Shown: positions 24,506 to 36,466 of the stretch, piece after piece
Position numbering within the stretch: the first letter of the stretch is position 1
How the letters are laid out: each line of letters starts with the position of its first letter
Assembly (NCBI GenBank): GCA_022836615.1
Contig: MU405212.1
Location: forward strand, 310,001 to 374,000
From: Annulohypoxylon bovei var. microspora
Lineage: Eukaryota > Ascomycota > Sordariomycetes > Xylariales > Hypoxylaceae
Direction: 5' to 3'
DNA length: 64,000 nucleotides
The notes under the pieces: model-generated
Told to the model about the DNA's origin: nothing
Databases searched by the model: none
The model's input: only the letters and a program-made list of their open reading frames with translations
Translations under genes and position numbers: made by a program

Positions 24506-25799
24506 ATGCATAAAGGAACATCCCCAGACCAGTTCTTCCAAACTGAGTAAGATAAAAAATGAAATGTTTAAATCGCCTATATTTTAACCCAGTTCCAATA
24601 GTGCCGAACAAGCCAAGAGGGAAAGACGAGCGGCCAAGGCAGGCAACAAGAATGGTAACCCCATTGCATTAAAGTCAAAGATATTGGCTGCTGTACCGGA
24701 TCCTACTAGCCCCTCATCGGTTCTCATTGCGGAATCTGCCGGCTCAGTTCGCAGAGTAAATGTCGATGTGAGTTAACAGAACGACACCTCGTTGAAAATA
24801 TGAATTTTGGCTCAATTACGGTAGACAGAAGATACTAAGCAGGTGTTTCGAGGCCCATCAGCACCCGTAACATGCGTTGCCGTTGGTGGGTCCGGGAACC
24901 AAACACTGTTTGCCGGTTCTTGGGATAAGGATATCTGGTCCTGGGACCTACCGTCAAAGACACTAGGTCGCAAATATAGTGGTCACACAGACTTCGTCAA
25001 GGCCATCGTGTCTGCCAAGCTTGGCGGTAAGGATTGCTTAATCAGCGGCGGTGCGGACAAGAAAATCATGGTCTGGGATGTTGAGACGGGATCCCGCCTT
25101 CACGTATTGCAAGACCAGGCCGTGTCGATGATGGCTATTCAAGACCTCGTCATAGACCCAGTAGAGTCAGGACCGGATGAGGTTATACTTATTAGCGCAA
25201 GTAGTGATCCTCATATCCGTCGATGGCGAATTCGACTGGACGGCTTTGAACAGATCAAGGAGGCATCGCCAGATGAGCCCGGTTCTGCACGCCACACCAT
25301 TCTGGAGCACGATACTACGGTGTATAAAGTGGTTTTTGATAATGAGGGTGAAGAAGTTGATCTATGGACATCAAGTGGGGATGGCACAGCCAAATGTTTG
25401 TCACGACTCAAGGGCTTTGCTACCGACGATTCCATCCATCACGGCGACCACGTACGAGCCGTCGCTTTGGCGGATCAATGGGTAATCACCGCTGGGAGAG
25501 ACGAGGATATCAAGGTCTGGAATCGCACATCAGGGAAACTATACAGCACACTCGAGGGCCATTACGACGAAGTCACCGACCTAGTCGTCCTCGATGGGGG
25601 TAAAAGAGTTGTTTCTGTATCCATCGATGGCACCGTACGAACATGGTCACTTAACCAGGTTGAACTCGACAAGATCAACAAGGAGAAAGAAGATAGGGCT
25701 AAGGGGGTCGAGAAGGAGCCCCTAGTAGAACCAGAGAAGGGGCTTATGACGGCGGAGGAGGAGGCTGAACTAGCTGAGTTGATGGGAGACGATGATTAG
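24506..25799 (+). CDS. WD40-repeat protein, fungal conserved, function unknown
   Basis: A 396-aa protein from three exons: 24506-24546, 24593-24767 and 24825-25799. Introns are 46 and 57 bp with good GT-AG ends and consistent phases. After a basic N-terminus (AKRERRAAKAGNKNG) it forms WD40 units: FAGSWDKDIWSWDL, CLISGGADKKIMVWDVETG, ILISASSDPHIRRWRI, LWTSSGDGTAKCL, VITAGRDEDIKVWNRTSG and VVSVSIDGTVRTWSLN. The C-terminus is acidic and Lys/Glu-rich (TAEEEAELAELMGDDD). There is no signal peptide or membrane segment. It is probably a soluble scaffold, but I cannot assign a complex. It shares its promoter with mcl1, so co-regulation at G1/S is possible but inferred. Confidence 0.85.
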
Positions 25800-28562
25800 C
25801 TGGTCAACGCCTACGTACTTAGGCGGACCGCCATAAGCTGATTTAATAACAGGTATCTTATAGGCGAGACTTGGTAATGCTGAAGAAACGCGAAGAGGTG
25901 AAACACGCATAAACAGCCTGCGTGCCTGGATTTCTTCATGCATAGAGCTAAAAGCATGCGATTGTCGGCCGTACGAGCGGGAGTCTTGTCTCACGTCGAA
26001 GGAATGAAGGCACGTGTGAAGCTTGACCACGCGACAGTCGACAAACGTCTCCTGAAACCTTAATCTCGTGCTACCCGTTCGAGTTCTATTGTCTGACTTA
26101 CACCGAACGCCCAAGGGATACATCGTGTAAGATGGAAATAGAGACAATCGAAACTTATAGTCGGACTGGTTGACGAACCCCTTAATGTTCTTTTGTTATC
26201 CCCTCCAGTCAAGCAGAAACGACCCAAGATCATGACCGACGAGTTTGAATCCATGCAATGGCAATATCTTCAAGGCTGGCCATGTCTCTCACTTGCTTTG
26301 CCGAAATTGTTATAATAAGCTATAGGTACTTGCTATGAGCAGGATCTATGTATGTGAAAACGCGCGAACCCTAATGATTTCCGCAGGGAACCGTTCATCT
26401 GCCGCCAACCGTATTTCTCTTCCTATCAGCCAGACCGAATGGAGTAATAGTAGACTTGAATATCGGCTGGACATACCCAAATCCTAGGCTTAGGTACTCA
26501 TAATACCTATCTAGGTACATGGTAGTTGCAGATATCTTCGCCAACTACCGGAACACGAAAACTTACAAAAATTACGTTGTTGGTTGACATTCAAATAAAT
26601 CGTATAGGTGTGGACCGGGTAGCCGGTATTTCCCTTTTGCTTTTTTATGAAATTTCTGCCATTTATATCTTGGCATCTGTAGCCAATACAATCTGACCAG
26701 TAACATTAAGCCCATATCAAGGAAACCCTAGGAAAAAATCAAGCCAATCTAATATGAATCTCAATTGGCTGCCATCGATCCGATAATTCGCAATATATAT
26801 ACATAAGTTCTCGGCCGTTAGTGAAGGGATCCCCTGGCGCCCTATGGAGGAAGCCACAGAAGAAGCAAAACCCCCACGATCCAATTAAGCCGAAGGGTGG
26901 GTAAGGCATCTGTTATGATCGGCGCCGTGGGTCTAGTGAGGAATGTTTTTAGTTTGCTATTCCGCGTGGGCAGCCACATAAGTCTTATGCAGAGGACCGT
27001 TCGTCTGAATCTATAAACAAGACTCCCGTAGCGAATAAGGTTAATGAGATTAGCCTTCGTAGACATGAGACTGTTTCTTCTCGCGTATTAACGCTACCTA
27101 ATCTGGTTTGGAATACTAGGTACCTAAGGTAAAAGTCGGCGTCCGAGGAAGTTTAACTCTGAGGTTTAAGAGGTTTGGTATTGCTTTTCTTTCCTTTCCT
27201 CTGCAGCCACGATCTTCCCATGACAGAACGGGTCGCCGAATCATAGGTACATCTGAATTTTCCTAATGCCCGAAGAGAAGTAAGATCAAACTTCGTAGTT
27301 CGTCTGAACCTTGCCGCATAATTATTTGCTCTATCTTGTGTCCAAAATACAGATGACTGACTAACTTGATCTACTACACCAAACTATGGACGATAATGCA
27401 ATCAGCAGTACTAGGTAACGAAACTCCTGTCGATGTTAACTAATCTTTGACATCCCTTCGAAATTGAAATATCTACCTAGGTACGTATCTAAACAGGTGA
27501 CAAGTAGTATTACGTAAATCGTTTTTCCTATCAACAAACGCAGAAGTGCGTTTGCTTGCCCTTCCCAGCCTACTTCATATTATAGCTTCAACGGCAACCT
27601 GCATCGCACCAGCAGGTTTACGCAATTCCGATTAGCCGTTGGCCTGTCATTGTTCTTATCCAACGCCAAAAAACGCCAAAGTTTATCTTCATTAAACTGA
27701 CATCTCGAGTCCATATGTCCGAACCTCCCTTTCGGCAACTATCGCTCTAGTTCAACAGCCTGCAGTAGCCATCCCTCGGCTTACCAAATTGGGATGAATT
27801 ATGGCATGGTTTCGATCTTAGACACTTCGTCTACCTTTGAGATTATATCCCTGCCAGCCTGCTGCATCGACATTTCTCTCCATGCTGCTATCCGTGGCTT
27901 CCTCCACCCCCGTATGGGGTGTACCATAGAAGTAATACAGTTACTTGTCTAACATCCAGCCACAGTGTCTATGCTCTAAGACACGATGTGTTTTTATGCT
28001 AAAGTGTACTATGTACAAAGTTCAAGGATGCTCAACTAAGGAATGTCTACCAAACAAGTAGTGCCTAGGTGATATTTTCTTCACTCTCGACTCTATTCTA
28101 GCTTCTCTACCCTTTATTCTCATGAGTGTTTTCTATTTTGGAACCACGCGTGCCTTCTCGGCCGTACCTGTAACAAAATCCCCCACGATTTGTCAATGTG
28201 AGAAGCGAAGTCTCAATCCTTCCCATGTCTCACCAGAATTCTTCACCCCTAAATTGATACTAGCCATGTTGATATCTCGCGTCCTATAAGTTGTTTTACT
28301 CATTATAGCCGCTGTTAGATTCGGATGACCCACCCAAGTCATCTTCTGTCCCCGCCGGTCTCTGGTAGACCTTCCATCAAAGGAGTCAACTTACACAGTC
28401 TGATGGATATCTGATACCAGTATTATGCGAATAACTACAGATATTTTATAACGCGTCTCAACCAGACTGCTAGCCAGCACCTGCAAATCCCCAAGCCATT
28501 CTTATCGACCCAAGCTTATGGTATAGACTACGTTATGAGACTCGCGGCGTGTCTCGGACGTC
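25800..28562. other. Intergenic region (2.8 kb)
   Basis: No recognisable gene. Open frames are all below about 125 codons and overlap in conflicting frames. The region is AT-rich and contains several TAGGTAC/GTACCTA words (around 26320, 26490-26520, 27118 and 27478). It should contain the 3' UTR of the WD40 gene and the promoter of the 1,086-aa unknown. Confidence 0.5.
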
Positions 28563-31500
28563 ATGATGGGTACGATATCTCAATATCACGGTAGCTTGGT
28601 TGCCTTTGAGGGGCCCGGAGATACCGTCTCAACTCAGCTTCGACTACTCCCAAGTTCACCAAACATCCTAATCATACCGCCACTTAGGTACTTCTTGAAA
28701 GAAGAGAATCCTGGGACTCCCTTCGATGCTAGGTCGCGAATCCTGGCTGTGCACAAAGCATGTCGTGACAGAGCTGAGATGGCGCGTGCATTCTTGCGAG
28801 ACTCTACGCCGAGCAATAAACGACTGGTCTTCATGAACGGGGGCACAGCCAGTGCCCAGCTAGAATGCGTATCTGATATCAGCAAACACATCACTAATGG
28901 AGATTTCACTAAAGCCGAACGCATCTTCAATAAATTTATTCGAAATGGGATTGCTGGATTATCTAACCGGCGTAAATCGAGCTGGAATCTTAAATCGTCT
29001 CAAACAGGGGTCGCCAATCAACAGTCAAGTGAGCAAGATGGGGAGGTAGCCAATGATCCAGTATCCGAAGCTATGAGAGCCGCCGATGCTCTTGATATTC
29101 AAACCGCATTCTTGCAAACGAGCACCGAAGTTGACCTCACAGCTGGAACTCGACCCCGAAGCTCGAGTGTACCTATGTATCGAGTAGTCGACGACTTCCA
29201 GAATGCAACCCCCTTTTACATATTCGGGGCCCGTAAATGGCAGAAGAGAATCTCCCACGATTTAGAAATGCCTAAAACTCCTCGCCGGAGCCACACCACT
29301 CAAGAGTACCGAAAGGATACTCGGCGAACATTGCATCCGACTGGATCTCGAGTAAATGAGTTGAAAAGCCAGCCGAGCTCCCCATGCCAGACGGGAGATG
29401 AGCGTTCTAGGAAGCAGCTATCACCCGCAACCATTGATGTATCAAGCCCGCGGTCTTTTAGGTTTGACTCAATGCCCGATACGCCTGCGATATGTGAAGC
29501 TCTTGTCGTTGATGTTCGACATTCGGTCTCAACTACTTCACATAAGAAAACAAAGTCGGTAGACCGAATCTACTCCAGCGCCATACGCAACCAAGACATT
29601 CTGTTGTGTAGTTTTCCACAACCACCTCGTTCGAGACCTCAAAGTACGATAAGTACAATAAATAGTCCGTTATGTCAAGAAATGCCAACAACACCTATAC
29701 TACGATCGCCACGATCGCCGCGATCCAATTTCACCGAGATTCCGAGACCAACGTTTAGCACTCCGAAAAGGTCCATGGTCAGGCGAAATGCTCCATCCCC
29801 GCTCAAATTGGATAAAGCACGACGACCAGTATCTTATGTCGACGTTGGTACCAGTACTAAGAGCAGCTACGTGGATCGAGGAACCACTACCGAGCCCGAG
29901 CCCGAGCTTACTATCCTCATATCTCATGAGGCCGACATGGGGGATTCTGCATCTTTCGATTACGATGACTGTTTTGAATTCGACCTTGATGAGCCACATG
30001 AGACGGTTTTACCCATGGTCGAAAACCTGGTGATACTTTTTAAGGCTGAGCAGCCCGATATGCAGCTAGAGGCGATGATCGAGGCTTTCCGAGAGGGGAA
30101 ATATCCAATGGCTACTTCGCCATACGGAACAATAGTCGAAAAGAACCTTAATGAATCCGAAACCTTGAGCCCACGAGAGCCGCGAACTATGCCACTCGTT
30201 AACTGGAGACCTATAAACTACGTAAAACATGCGGAAGTAACACCTGCTTGTCACCTGGATCCAGACGAGTACGACCCCTTTGCATATGGGAAATACCCAT
30301 GTTCACCTCGTACCTTGGCACCCAAGCATAATAGACATAGTCACAGACCTTCCACACCACCGACTCCAGCTCAAACTCCGCCATTGGCTACCAGGAAGCT
30401 AGAGAAGTGCTTCCACGATTTTACGACGACAAACTGCAGAACAGCTGTGGGCATGCAAAACTCCCTACGATCCATTCTGAATATCTACTTCCCGCCGGAG
30501 GACGCAGGCTATCACCAGTTTAACTTCCCTTTACTCCCAGAACTCAGCAGTCTCTGGAAGCCTGTGTTTCGAGAATCGGACTCTGGTACTGTCATACATC
30601 GAAAACGAAAAGTCGATCTTATTGTCGCCATTGGAGCGCAGCAAGGCGTTGATAAGGATTTTCTCGCCGCGATCAGTGGCTCCTTGGAAAAGCTTGGTAC
30701 AAAGCCAAATGGTGTGACCCGAAGCGGGAGGTTGGACCTGAGGTTAGTAACTTATCGACTTTCCACCTTATGTTGCTAATTATATTGCAAAGGTTTCTCA
30801 TCGCAAGCGCCATGCAAGCGTTCACTTCACAACCCTTAGCGAACCAAACTCAAGACAACCCTTTTACCAACCCGCTGCTCTTGGCGACGTTAATTATACC
30901 GCATCTAGAAACCTATATGGCCGCTCATTCTGCGACACGATTTCTTTTACTCGAGTATCCCCCGGAACACTTGTCAACTGTCCTCTCGTTACAACGATTA
31001 GTAGGTGCGGACCTCCTCAGAGTCGCAGGGATTCTATATTCCGAAGATATAGAACCAAAGTTCAACTCTGGAGTTAAAATCCCTACACGGAGAAATACAC
31101 ATCTGCGTATGAATTCCAAGTCTAGAATATCGCCAATCAATACGAGGACGGGTGCAACCCTTCATACGCCTATTGAGATGAAACAAGCAGAAGCGCCCTC
31201 ATTCTCGAAGGCCAACTGGCTTCTTACTTCATCGGCCAGCGAGTCCGAGATCGCAACTCTGATCTCCACGATATGGCAAATCCTCATTGATATCTCGACG
31301 TTTTATATTCCGGATGGAATGGCCCCCAGGGCCTCGAAACAGATCGATGGAGAGTTAAGGCGAGGTTCCAAGCGCGGATCCCATAGTAGACCGCTAACTC
31401 AGACACCACTGATCAACCCAGCCCAACAATCTGCCCCCCTTTCCAGCGCGGCCGCTATAATGGGCTTTCACAAACAGACAACCGAAGCCCACGCGACTAG

Positions 31501-31873
31501 AGGGGCGTACACCGAAGCTAACCCACCCACGCCCCCTCCCAAGCACAGACATAGAGCAGTAGAGTCCGCACGACTGGAGGCACCGCTGAAGTCAGCCAAG
31601 GGATCTATATCGGAGACCATCAAGAGCAGCAGGACGATGAAGTCGATGCGGAGTCAGCGGAACAAGTTACGACATATGCTCGGGAAAGAATCGGACTTGG
31701 ACAACGCCTCCAACCGCGCGGATACGGCTTCCGAGTACCAGGACTACTGGGACGAGGAGGACGATTACTTCGCCGCTGAGGAGCGCAAGTATATGCCCTT
31801 ATACGGCAGAGATAACAGCCCGAGGAAGGGGAATAGTCGGAAGGCGCTAAAGTGGCTAGGTCTTACGACTTAG
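28563..31873 (+). CDS. Large conserved fungal protein of unknown function
   Basis: Two exons, 28563-30742 and 30793-31873, joined by a 50-bp intron that restores the frame (LDLR/FLIASAM); 1,086 aa. I do not recognise a catalytic family. Residues about 1-130 look folded (VAFEGPGDTVSTQLRLLPSS, RSRILAVHKACRDRAEMARA). The middle (about 140-560) is disordered, Ser/Pro/Arg-rich, with repeated TP/SP sites suited to proline-directed kinases. A second ordered part spans about 620-830, containing CFHDFTTTNCRTAVGMQ and YFPPEDAGYHQF, then a hydrophobic strand followed by a glycine-containing loop (VDLIVAIGAQQGVDKDFL) and helices ending LLEYPPEHLSTVLSLQRLVG. The tail is basic (MKSMRSQRNKLRHMLGK) then acidic. 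No signal or TM segment. ATG 28563 is the first in frame; a second ATG follows immediately. Confidence 0.8.
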
Positions 31874-32816
31874 CACGCTCGGAGAACTCTGCTTTCTCGG
31901 AGATAATAATGTCTACTCCTGTTTGGTTTCTTTTCTCTTCATTTTCGTTTTTCACACTTTCGACACCGAACCTCATCGTGCTGAGTAGAGGGTTGAATAT
32001 CTTTTCCCATATAGGTATTTTATTGTCTCGATTTTATTTTGTAACATATTATATGTAATTACTGGTCGTGTGTAAGGAGAAGGGGTTTCTCATGTACATC
32101 CGGATGGAGACTGGATCTCCGGCTGACGATGACGATTGAGAAAGAATTACGATTGCGAAATCTTCCGGGCTTACGTCCGTGTTCCTCTGTGCGTGTCTTA
32201 TTAAAGATAAATAGGGGTAAGAGCAAAAGTACGTAGTTGAGAACTTGACAGTCGTGATAGCTGCTTGGACTCGTTGCTGAGGCGAACGACTCGGCTTGTT
32301 GTATCGTAGTTTCAACTTTCAAATAGCTTTGGGAATAATATGGGATAATTTAACTCTCTAAGCTCCTTTCGATACTGTCTATTAATAAGCAAAGTTATAA
32401 GAAGCTGGAAGTGACGTTTGATGTGAGGAGTGAGGAGGTAGAAGGAAGGTAGGATCGGATCCGATCTAAACTATATGCAGACCTCGGGGATCTACATACA
32501 TATAAGCGAAACACCCCGCTATACCTATCTCACGTTCCACCACCACCACTTACCCATCTCACTTCACTTACAAAATAAACTCACTCGAGCATAACTCAAC
32601 ATCATTCACTGTATTCTACCTTAGATATAAAATTGCTTATTTTATAGCTTTGGCAGGTGAATCAGGAGAATAGAGGATATCGAAAAGTTAAGAGTCCGCT
32701 CTTAACCTCGGCAGTTCGATCGAGGGGAGCGGGAGTGGCCCGCAATCCCACATACTACTCTACCTCCCTCCCGCACACCACCTCCGCCATACAAGGTCCC
32801 TAGACCAGACTTCGGC
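31874..32816. other. Intergenic region (0.94 kb)
   Basis: It holds the 3' UTR of the preceding large gene and the promoter of the 2EXR gene. A CT-rich, A-poor stretch at about 32520-32610 (CACCACCACCACTTACCCAT) may mark the transcription start area. No gene is seen. Confidence 0.45.
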
Positions 32817-33866
32817 ATGTCTACCCAGGAATACACACCGGACATGGACCTCACGGAACCGTCCCAAACCCAGCCAACTGGTCCACGTTTCCGCCTCGAA
32901 TTCCGCGTCGCGAGCGACGGGCTAGAGACGTGCACCGCGCAAGCGCTCAACCACGCCGGCGCCCACGCTCACGGGGGCGAGTTCCCGCTCTTCCCACAGC
33001 TGCCGCCGGAGCTGCGCCTGAAGATCTGGGAGTACCTGATCGCGCCGCGCATCGTGGGCGTCGCGTGCCTGGACGCCGAGGCGCCGCCGCCGTCCGACGA
33101 GCCCGAGGAGCCCTGGACCAACTTCCCGGGGCTCTCGAACCACCACCTGCACGCGCACGCGCCGCCGCCGGCCACGCCGGTGCTCCTGCTTGTCAGCCGC
33201 GAGACGCGCGCGCTCGCGCTGGCGCACTACGAGCCCGCGTTCGCGTGGAAGGTGCCGCACGTGCTGCTCACCCACACCCCCTTCCCCACGCCCTCCTCCT
33301 CCACCCCCTCCTCTTCCTCGTCGTACAGCCCGACGTGGTCGCCCCCGTCGGCGTGGTTCAACTTCGCGCTGGACGCGGTGTACATGCTGGGGGAGCTGGA
33401 GCCGTGCGACAGCTTCGGGTTCAACAGCCCGACGGCGTACTTCCTGGAGCGCGAGGAGGCGCTGCGGGTCCGCCGGCTGGCGGTCGCGTTCGCGGCGCTG
33501 GGGTACGGGGAGAGCGGCTCGCAGCACATCTTCGGCGCGCTGTTCCACGTCGTCGACCGCTTCGCGCGTGTTGGTGCCGAGGGCACCGTGCTGGTTGCCG
33601 TGGCGCCGCGCGACGAGCTGACGCATGTGCTGGTCGGTGGGGAGGGCCCGCTGGTGAAGAGGCGTAGGGATGGGGATGGGAGAGGGAAAGGCGAGAGGAA
33701 GGGGGAGGAGGAGGAGATTAATCTTGTGCAGAAGATCTGGCGGGACTGGTATAGGGGGTCGATTGTCACGTCGTCGTTGGCGAACGTGCAGTTTGAGCTG
33801 GTAAGCGAGTCGGATTTGCCGGAGCATGTTGCGAAGCCGCTTAGATCTGCTAGAGTTGATTCGTAG
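32817..33866 (+). CDS. 2EXR-domain protein
   Basis: Single-exon 349-aa protein. The 2EXR motif is clear at about residues 56-75 (FPLFPQLPPELRLKIWEYLI), followed by the usual pattern LLLVSRETRALALAHYEPAF and WFNFALDAVYM. This is a large fungal family of unknown molecular role, often expanded and variable, with an F-box-like helical start. A Ser/Pro/Thr low-complexity stretch near 155-180 and a basic-acidic KRRRDGDGRGKGERKGEEEE stretch near 280-300 interrupt the domain. The gene is markedly GC-rich, especially at third positions, so long antisense and shifted open frames overlap it. I treat these as by-products. ATG 32817 is the first ATG and gives the conserved core in frame. Confidence 0.85.
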   Translation: MSTQEYTPDMDLTEPSQTQPTGPRFRLEFRVASDGLETCTAQALNHAGAHAHGGEFPLFPQLPPELRLKIWEYLIAPRIVGVACLDAEAPPPSDEPEEPWTNFPGLSNHHLHAHAPPPATPVLLLVSRETRALALAHYEPAFAWKVPHVLLTHTPFPTPSSSTPSSSSSYSPTWSPPSAWFNFALDAVYMLGELEPCDSFGFNSPTAYFLEREEALRVRRLAVAFAALGYGESGSQHIFGALFHVVDRFARVGAEGTVLVAVAPRDELTHVLVGGEGPLVKRRRDGDGRGKGERKGEEEEINLVQKIWRDWYRGSIVTSSLANVQFELVSESDLPEHVAKPLRSARVDS

Positions 33867-34106
33867 CGTATTCTAGACGATAGACGAAGTACGGGTAGGC
33901 AGCCAAATGCATTTGGAACTGGTTCATTGTGGTTGAAATCATCGTCTATATACACTGCCTTTCTCTTAGGTTGAGTGGTGACTGGTCGCTACCAGGTCGA
34001 CATTTAATGGTACATATGTACATCGCAGACTACAGCGACCCGAAGACAAGCCTTCCTCCAAATCTTGGGCAATCAAACTCCCCGCTATTACCGCCTTGAT
34101 CGCAGT

Positions 34107-35057
34107 CTATCGCACGTTTTTTCTCTCTTTGCTAATAATTCCACATAAGGCGGGAGCGCCGCCATCTGTTCGGCCTTTGATGCCGCCTAGAAGCCAATCT
34201 GTCAGGCCCACGACTTTGGCGCCCAAGCCTTTCTCCCAATCCCCGTGCTCGTCGACATGCTCGATCGTGTGGCTTATTACTCGCGCCTCCTGGTCGAACT
34301 CGAAGATGAATAGGCCGGTGAATGCTTTCTTCTCTCCGATGCCCAGGGTTCCCCTGAGCATGCCGTCTAGCTTTTGTTCGCCATCTTCTGCTACGGTAAC
34401 GTTGGCGTCTTTTGGCTTGCTATCAGCTGTCCTCCATTTGACGACTAGCTGCTCCCCGTACGCTTCGGATCGTTTAGGGGAGGAGTAGTACGGCTGGCTG
34501 ACCATTCGTTCCGATAGAATTTCTAGCTTTACGTTTCCGATTATTGGCACTCGGTTCCATGCCAATGGGGATGTCCATACTGCTGCTATGTACGCAACTC
34601 TACCCGTGACCGTGGGCAGATATGGATGCGTCGAGGGAAATAGGTGGAGAGAGATATGAGGGGATAATATCTCTTGTGGTAGCGGAGATTGCAATAGGGT
34701 AGGAAGTCGTTCCTGGAGAATGCGTAGAGCTGGAGATAGTCAGCCTAATGCTCAAATACCAGAGACATAGTGAGAAGGCTTACTTTTGCCCAGTTTTACC
34801 TTCCGTTCATCATTAGGCTCCCGCCCACCCGGAGATGGGATATCGAAGTTCGGGAATGAGGAATTGAACCATATTGGTGGTAAATCCTGATGTGACGAAA
34901 TGTTTATTATAGAGGTAGTAGACTTCGAAGCTATTGTCGGTGTTGTGGCGCATATAGAAGGCGGGGAGGCGGCATACGCAACGGGTGGAAGAATGCGCAG
35001 GGTAGCTTTGCTCAGGGCGTTTGACTGCGCTCGCACGACGCTAGTTGGGAGGGACAT
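34107..35057 (-). CDS. Conserved fungal protein with mitochondrial-like N-terminus, unknown function
   Basis: Two exons, 35057-34784 and 34729-34107, with a 54-bp intron rebuilding KVKLGKTLRILQERLP; 298 aa. The first 30 residues (MSLPTSVVRAQSNALSKATL) are Ser/Ala-rich with Arg and Lys and no acidic residues, consistent with a mitochondrial presequence. The C-terminal 190 residues look like one compact alpha/beta domain: LHLFPSTHPYLPTVTGRVAY, IIGNVKLEILSERM, GLFIFEFDQEARVISHTIEH and VDEHGDWEKGLG. The late FEFDQEARVISHTIEH pattern recalls NTF2-like folds that end in a strand after a cone-shaped sheet, but I cannot assign a named family. It is convergent with the 2EXR gene, 240 bp apart. Confidence 0.8.
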
Positions 35058-36466
35058 GTGTCCGAGGCCTCGATGGCGGTATTAGAAAGATGAGAGATTC
35101 ATGAATTCAATCTATGATGGCTCTTGTGAGCTTGCTGTCAATTCGCAAATGGTTGAGTGCGAATAGAAATGTATGTAGAAATACATAATAGGTAAAGAGT
35201 TTGGTATGATGTAAGTGAAGCTTCAATTTTGGGAATTGATTTTTACATAAGTAGGCCCTGGTACGGTAGTACCGATATGTTGAAATAGCGGGGTTCCACT
35301 AAAACTGTGCCGAAGACGTGGGAGACAGGGGTACAACTCTGTTTTTCTCAGCCCGCCAACCCGCTTGAGTCCGGAACCCACCGACCTGTTACTTAATTCA
35401 GCTGATGTCTCTGATCATTATTTTCTATATGCAGGTCTATCCCTTCCTCGGCTGACCATCTGCGCAAAAAATTATCCATTCGGTATTGTTGGTATGTTGG
35501 TATGTTGGTATGTTTGTATGTACTCATGGATTTACCTGGGTATAGTATTCTAGAAGGTTGTCTCGGAGGGTTGATAATAATGACGATGAATTTATTGGTG
35601 GCACCCAACCGGATCTTGCCGATGTCATAATTCCGGGGTTCTCTTTATTTTCCTTCTTAGTACTGTACCTAGATATTTCATGCATACTACATATAGGTAT
35701 ACTATGTATACCTAGTATAATGTGTTGTCTGAGTTACACTTCCAAGTGTTCGTTTTGCAGTGGTCTTTGTCGTTTAGAGGTAGAATATTAAGAAAGTAAA
35801 AGAACATTGAATATTTGGAAAATTGAAAACAAAAAGTTAGGGGCTGCCGGATACCTAATGTTGTCACTTGCCAATCATTAAGTGTGCACTTGTCAAGCCT
35901 ATCCACTGCTGCCGCTGGTTGTTGCCTTGAAACAAACTAAGTTGCCGACGTATTGTACCTAAGTATCTAAGCTTGCGCCTCGTGATTAGGTCGGGTGGCT
36001 AGACCGACTTACGTTAGCAGCTGGCATGCCACTAATGCCACACGCCAGCAGCCAGAACTTATGTAGAAGTTACCTACCAGCCAGCAGCAAGCCCACCTGT
36101 TCAATTTGCGATCCGTGCACTGTGAACATTGGAACATTGGAACCTTGGAAGGTACTAAGTACCTAGATACGGTGAGTGGCTGCCGTTCTTTCCTTGACGC
36201 AGTAGCCTGCGGCTTGTCTTAATTCTCTTTCTACATCCATCACTGGAACCAAACTAAACTACCATTAACCCATTAACGCCAACGACACACCCTTCCTTTT
36301 ACATCATCTCAAGTCCTAATCTATTTCGCAAACTCGCAACCATCTTCATTCATCTTCATCCATTCAGCCTATCCGAGCATACCTGCTTTTCGCTTACCAG
36401 CGACCGCCTGTTCCGAGTCTCTTGTTGTTGTCTTCTTGTTAAGGCAGCGCATTTACACCCGCCAAG
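35058..36466. other. Intergenic region (1.4 kb) between divergent genes
   Basis: It contains the promoters of the 298-aa protein gene (35058 side) and of ypt1 (36466 side). Near ypt1 the DNA becomes C/T-rich with TTCATTCATCTTCATCCATT at about 36345. A small tandem repeat lies at 35489-35520. No gene is seen. Confidence 0.5.
35489..35520. repeat. Four tandem TTGGTATG octamers
   Basis: Three perfect TTGGTATG copies are followed by a fourth with one mismatch (TTTGTATG). It is noncoding and of minisatellite type. Confidence 0.85.

Noticed and set aside
32922..33827. 301-codon antisense frame across the 2EXR gene.
   Set aside because: Explained by high third-position GC of the sense gene. The product is Arg-rich low complexity with no family features.
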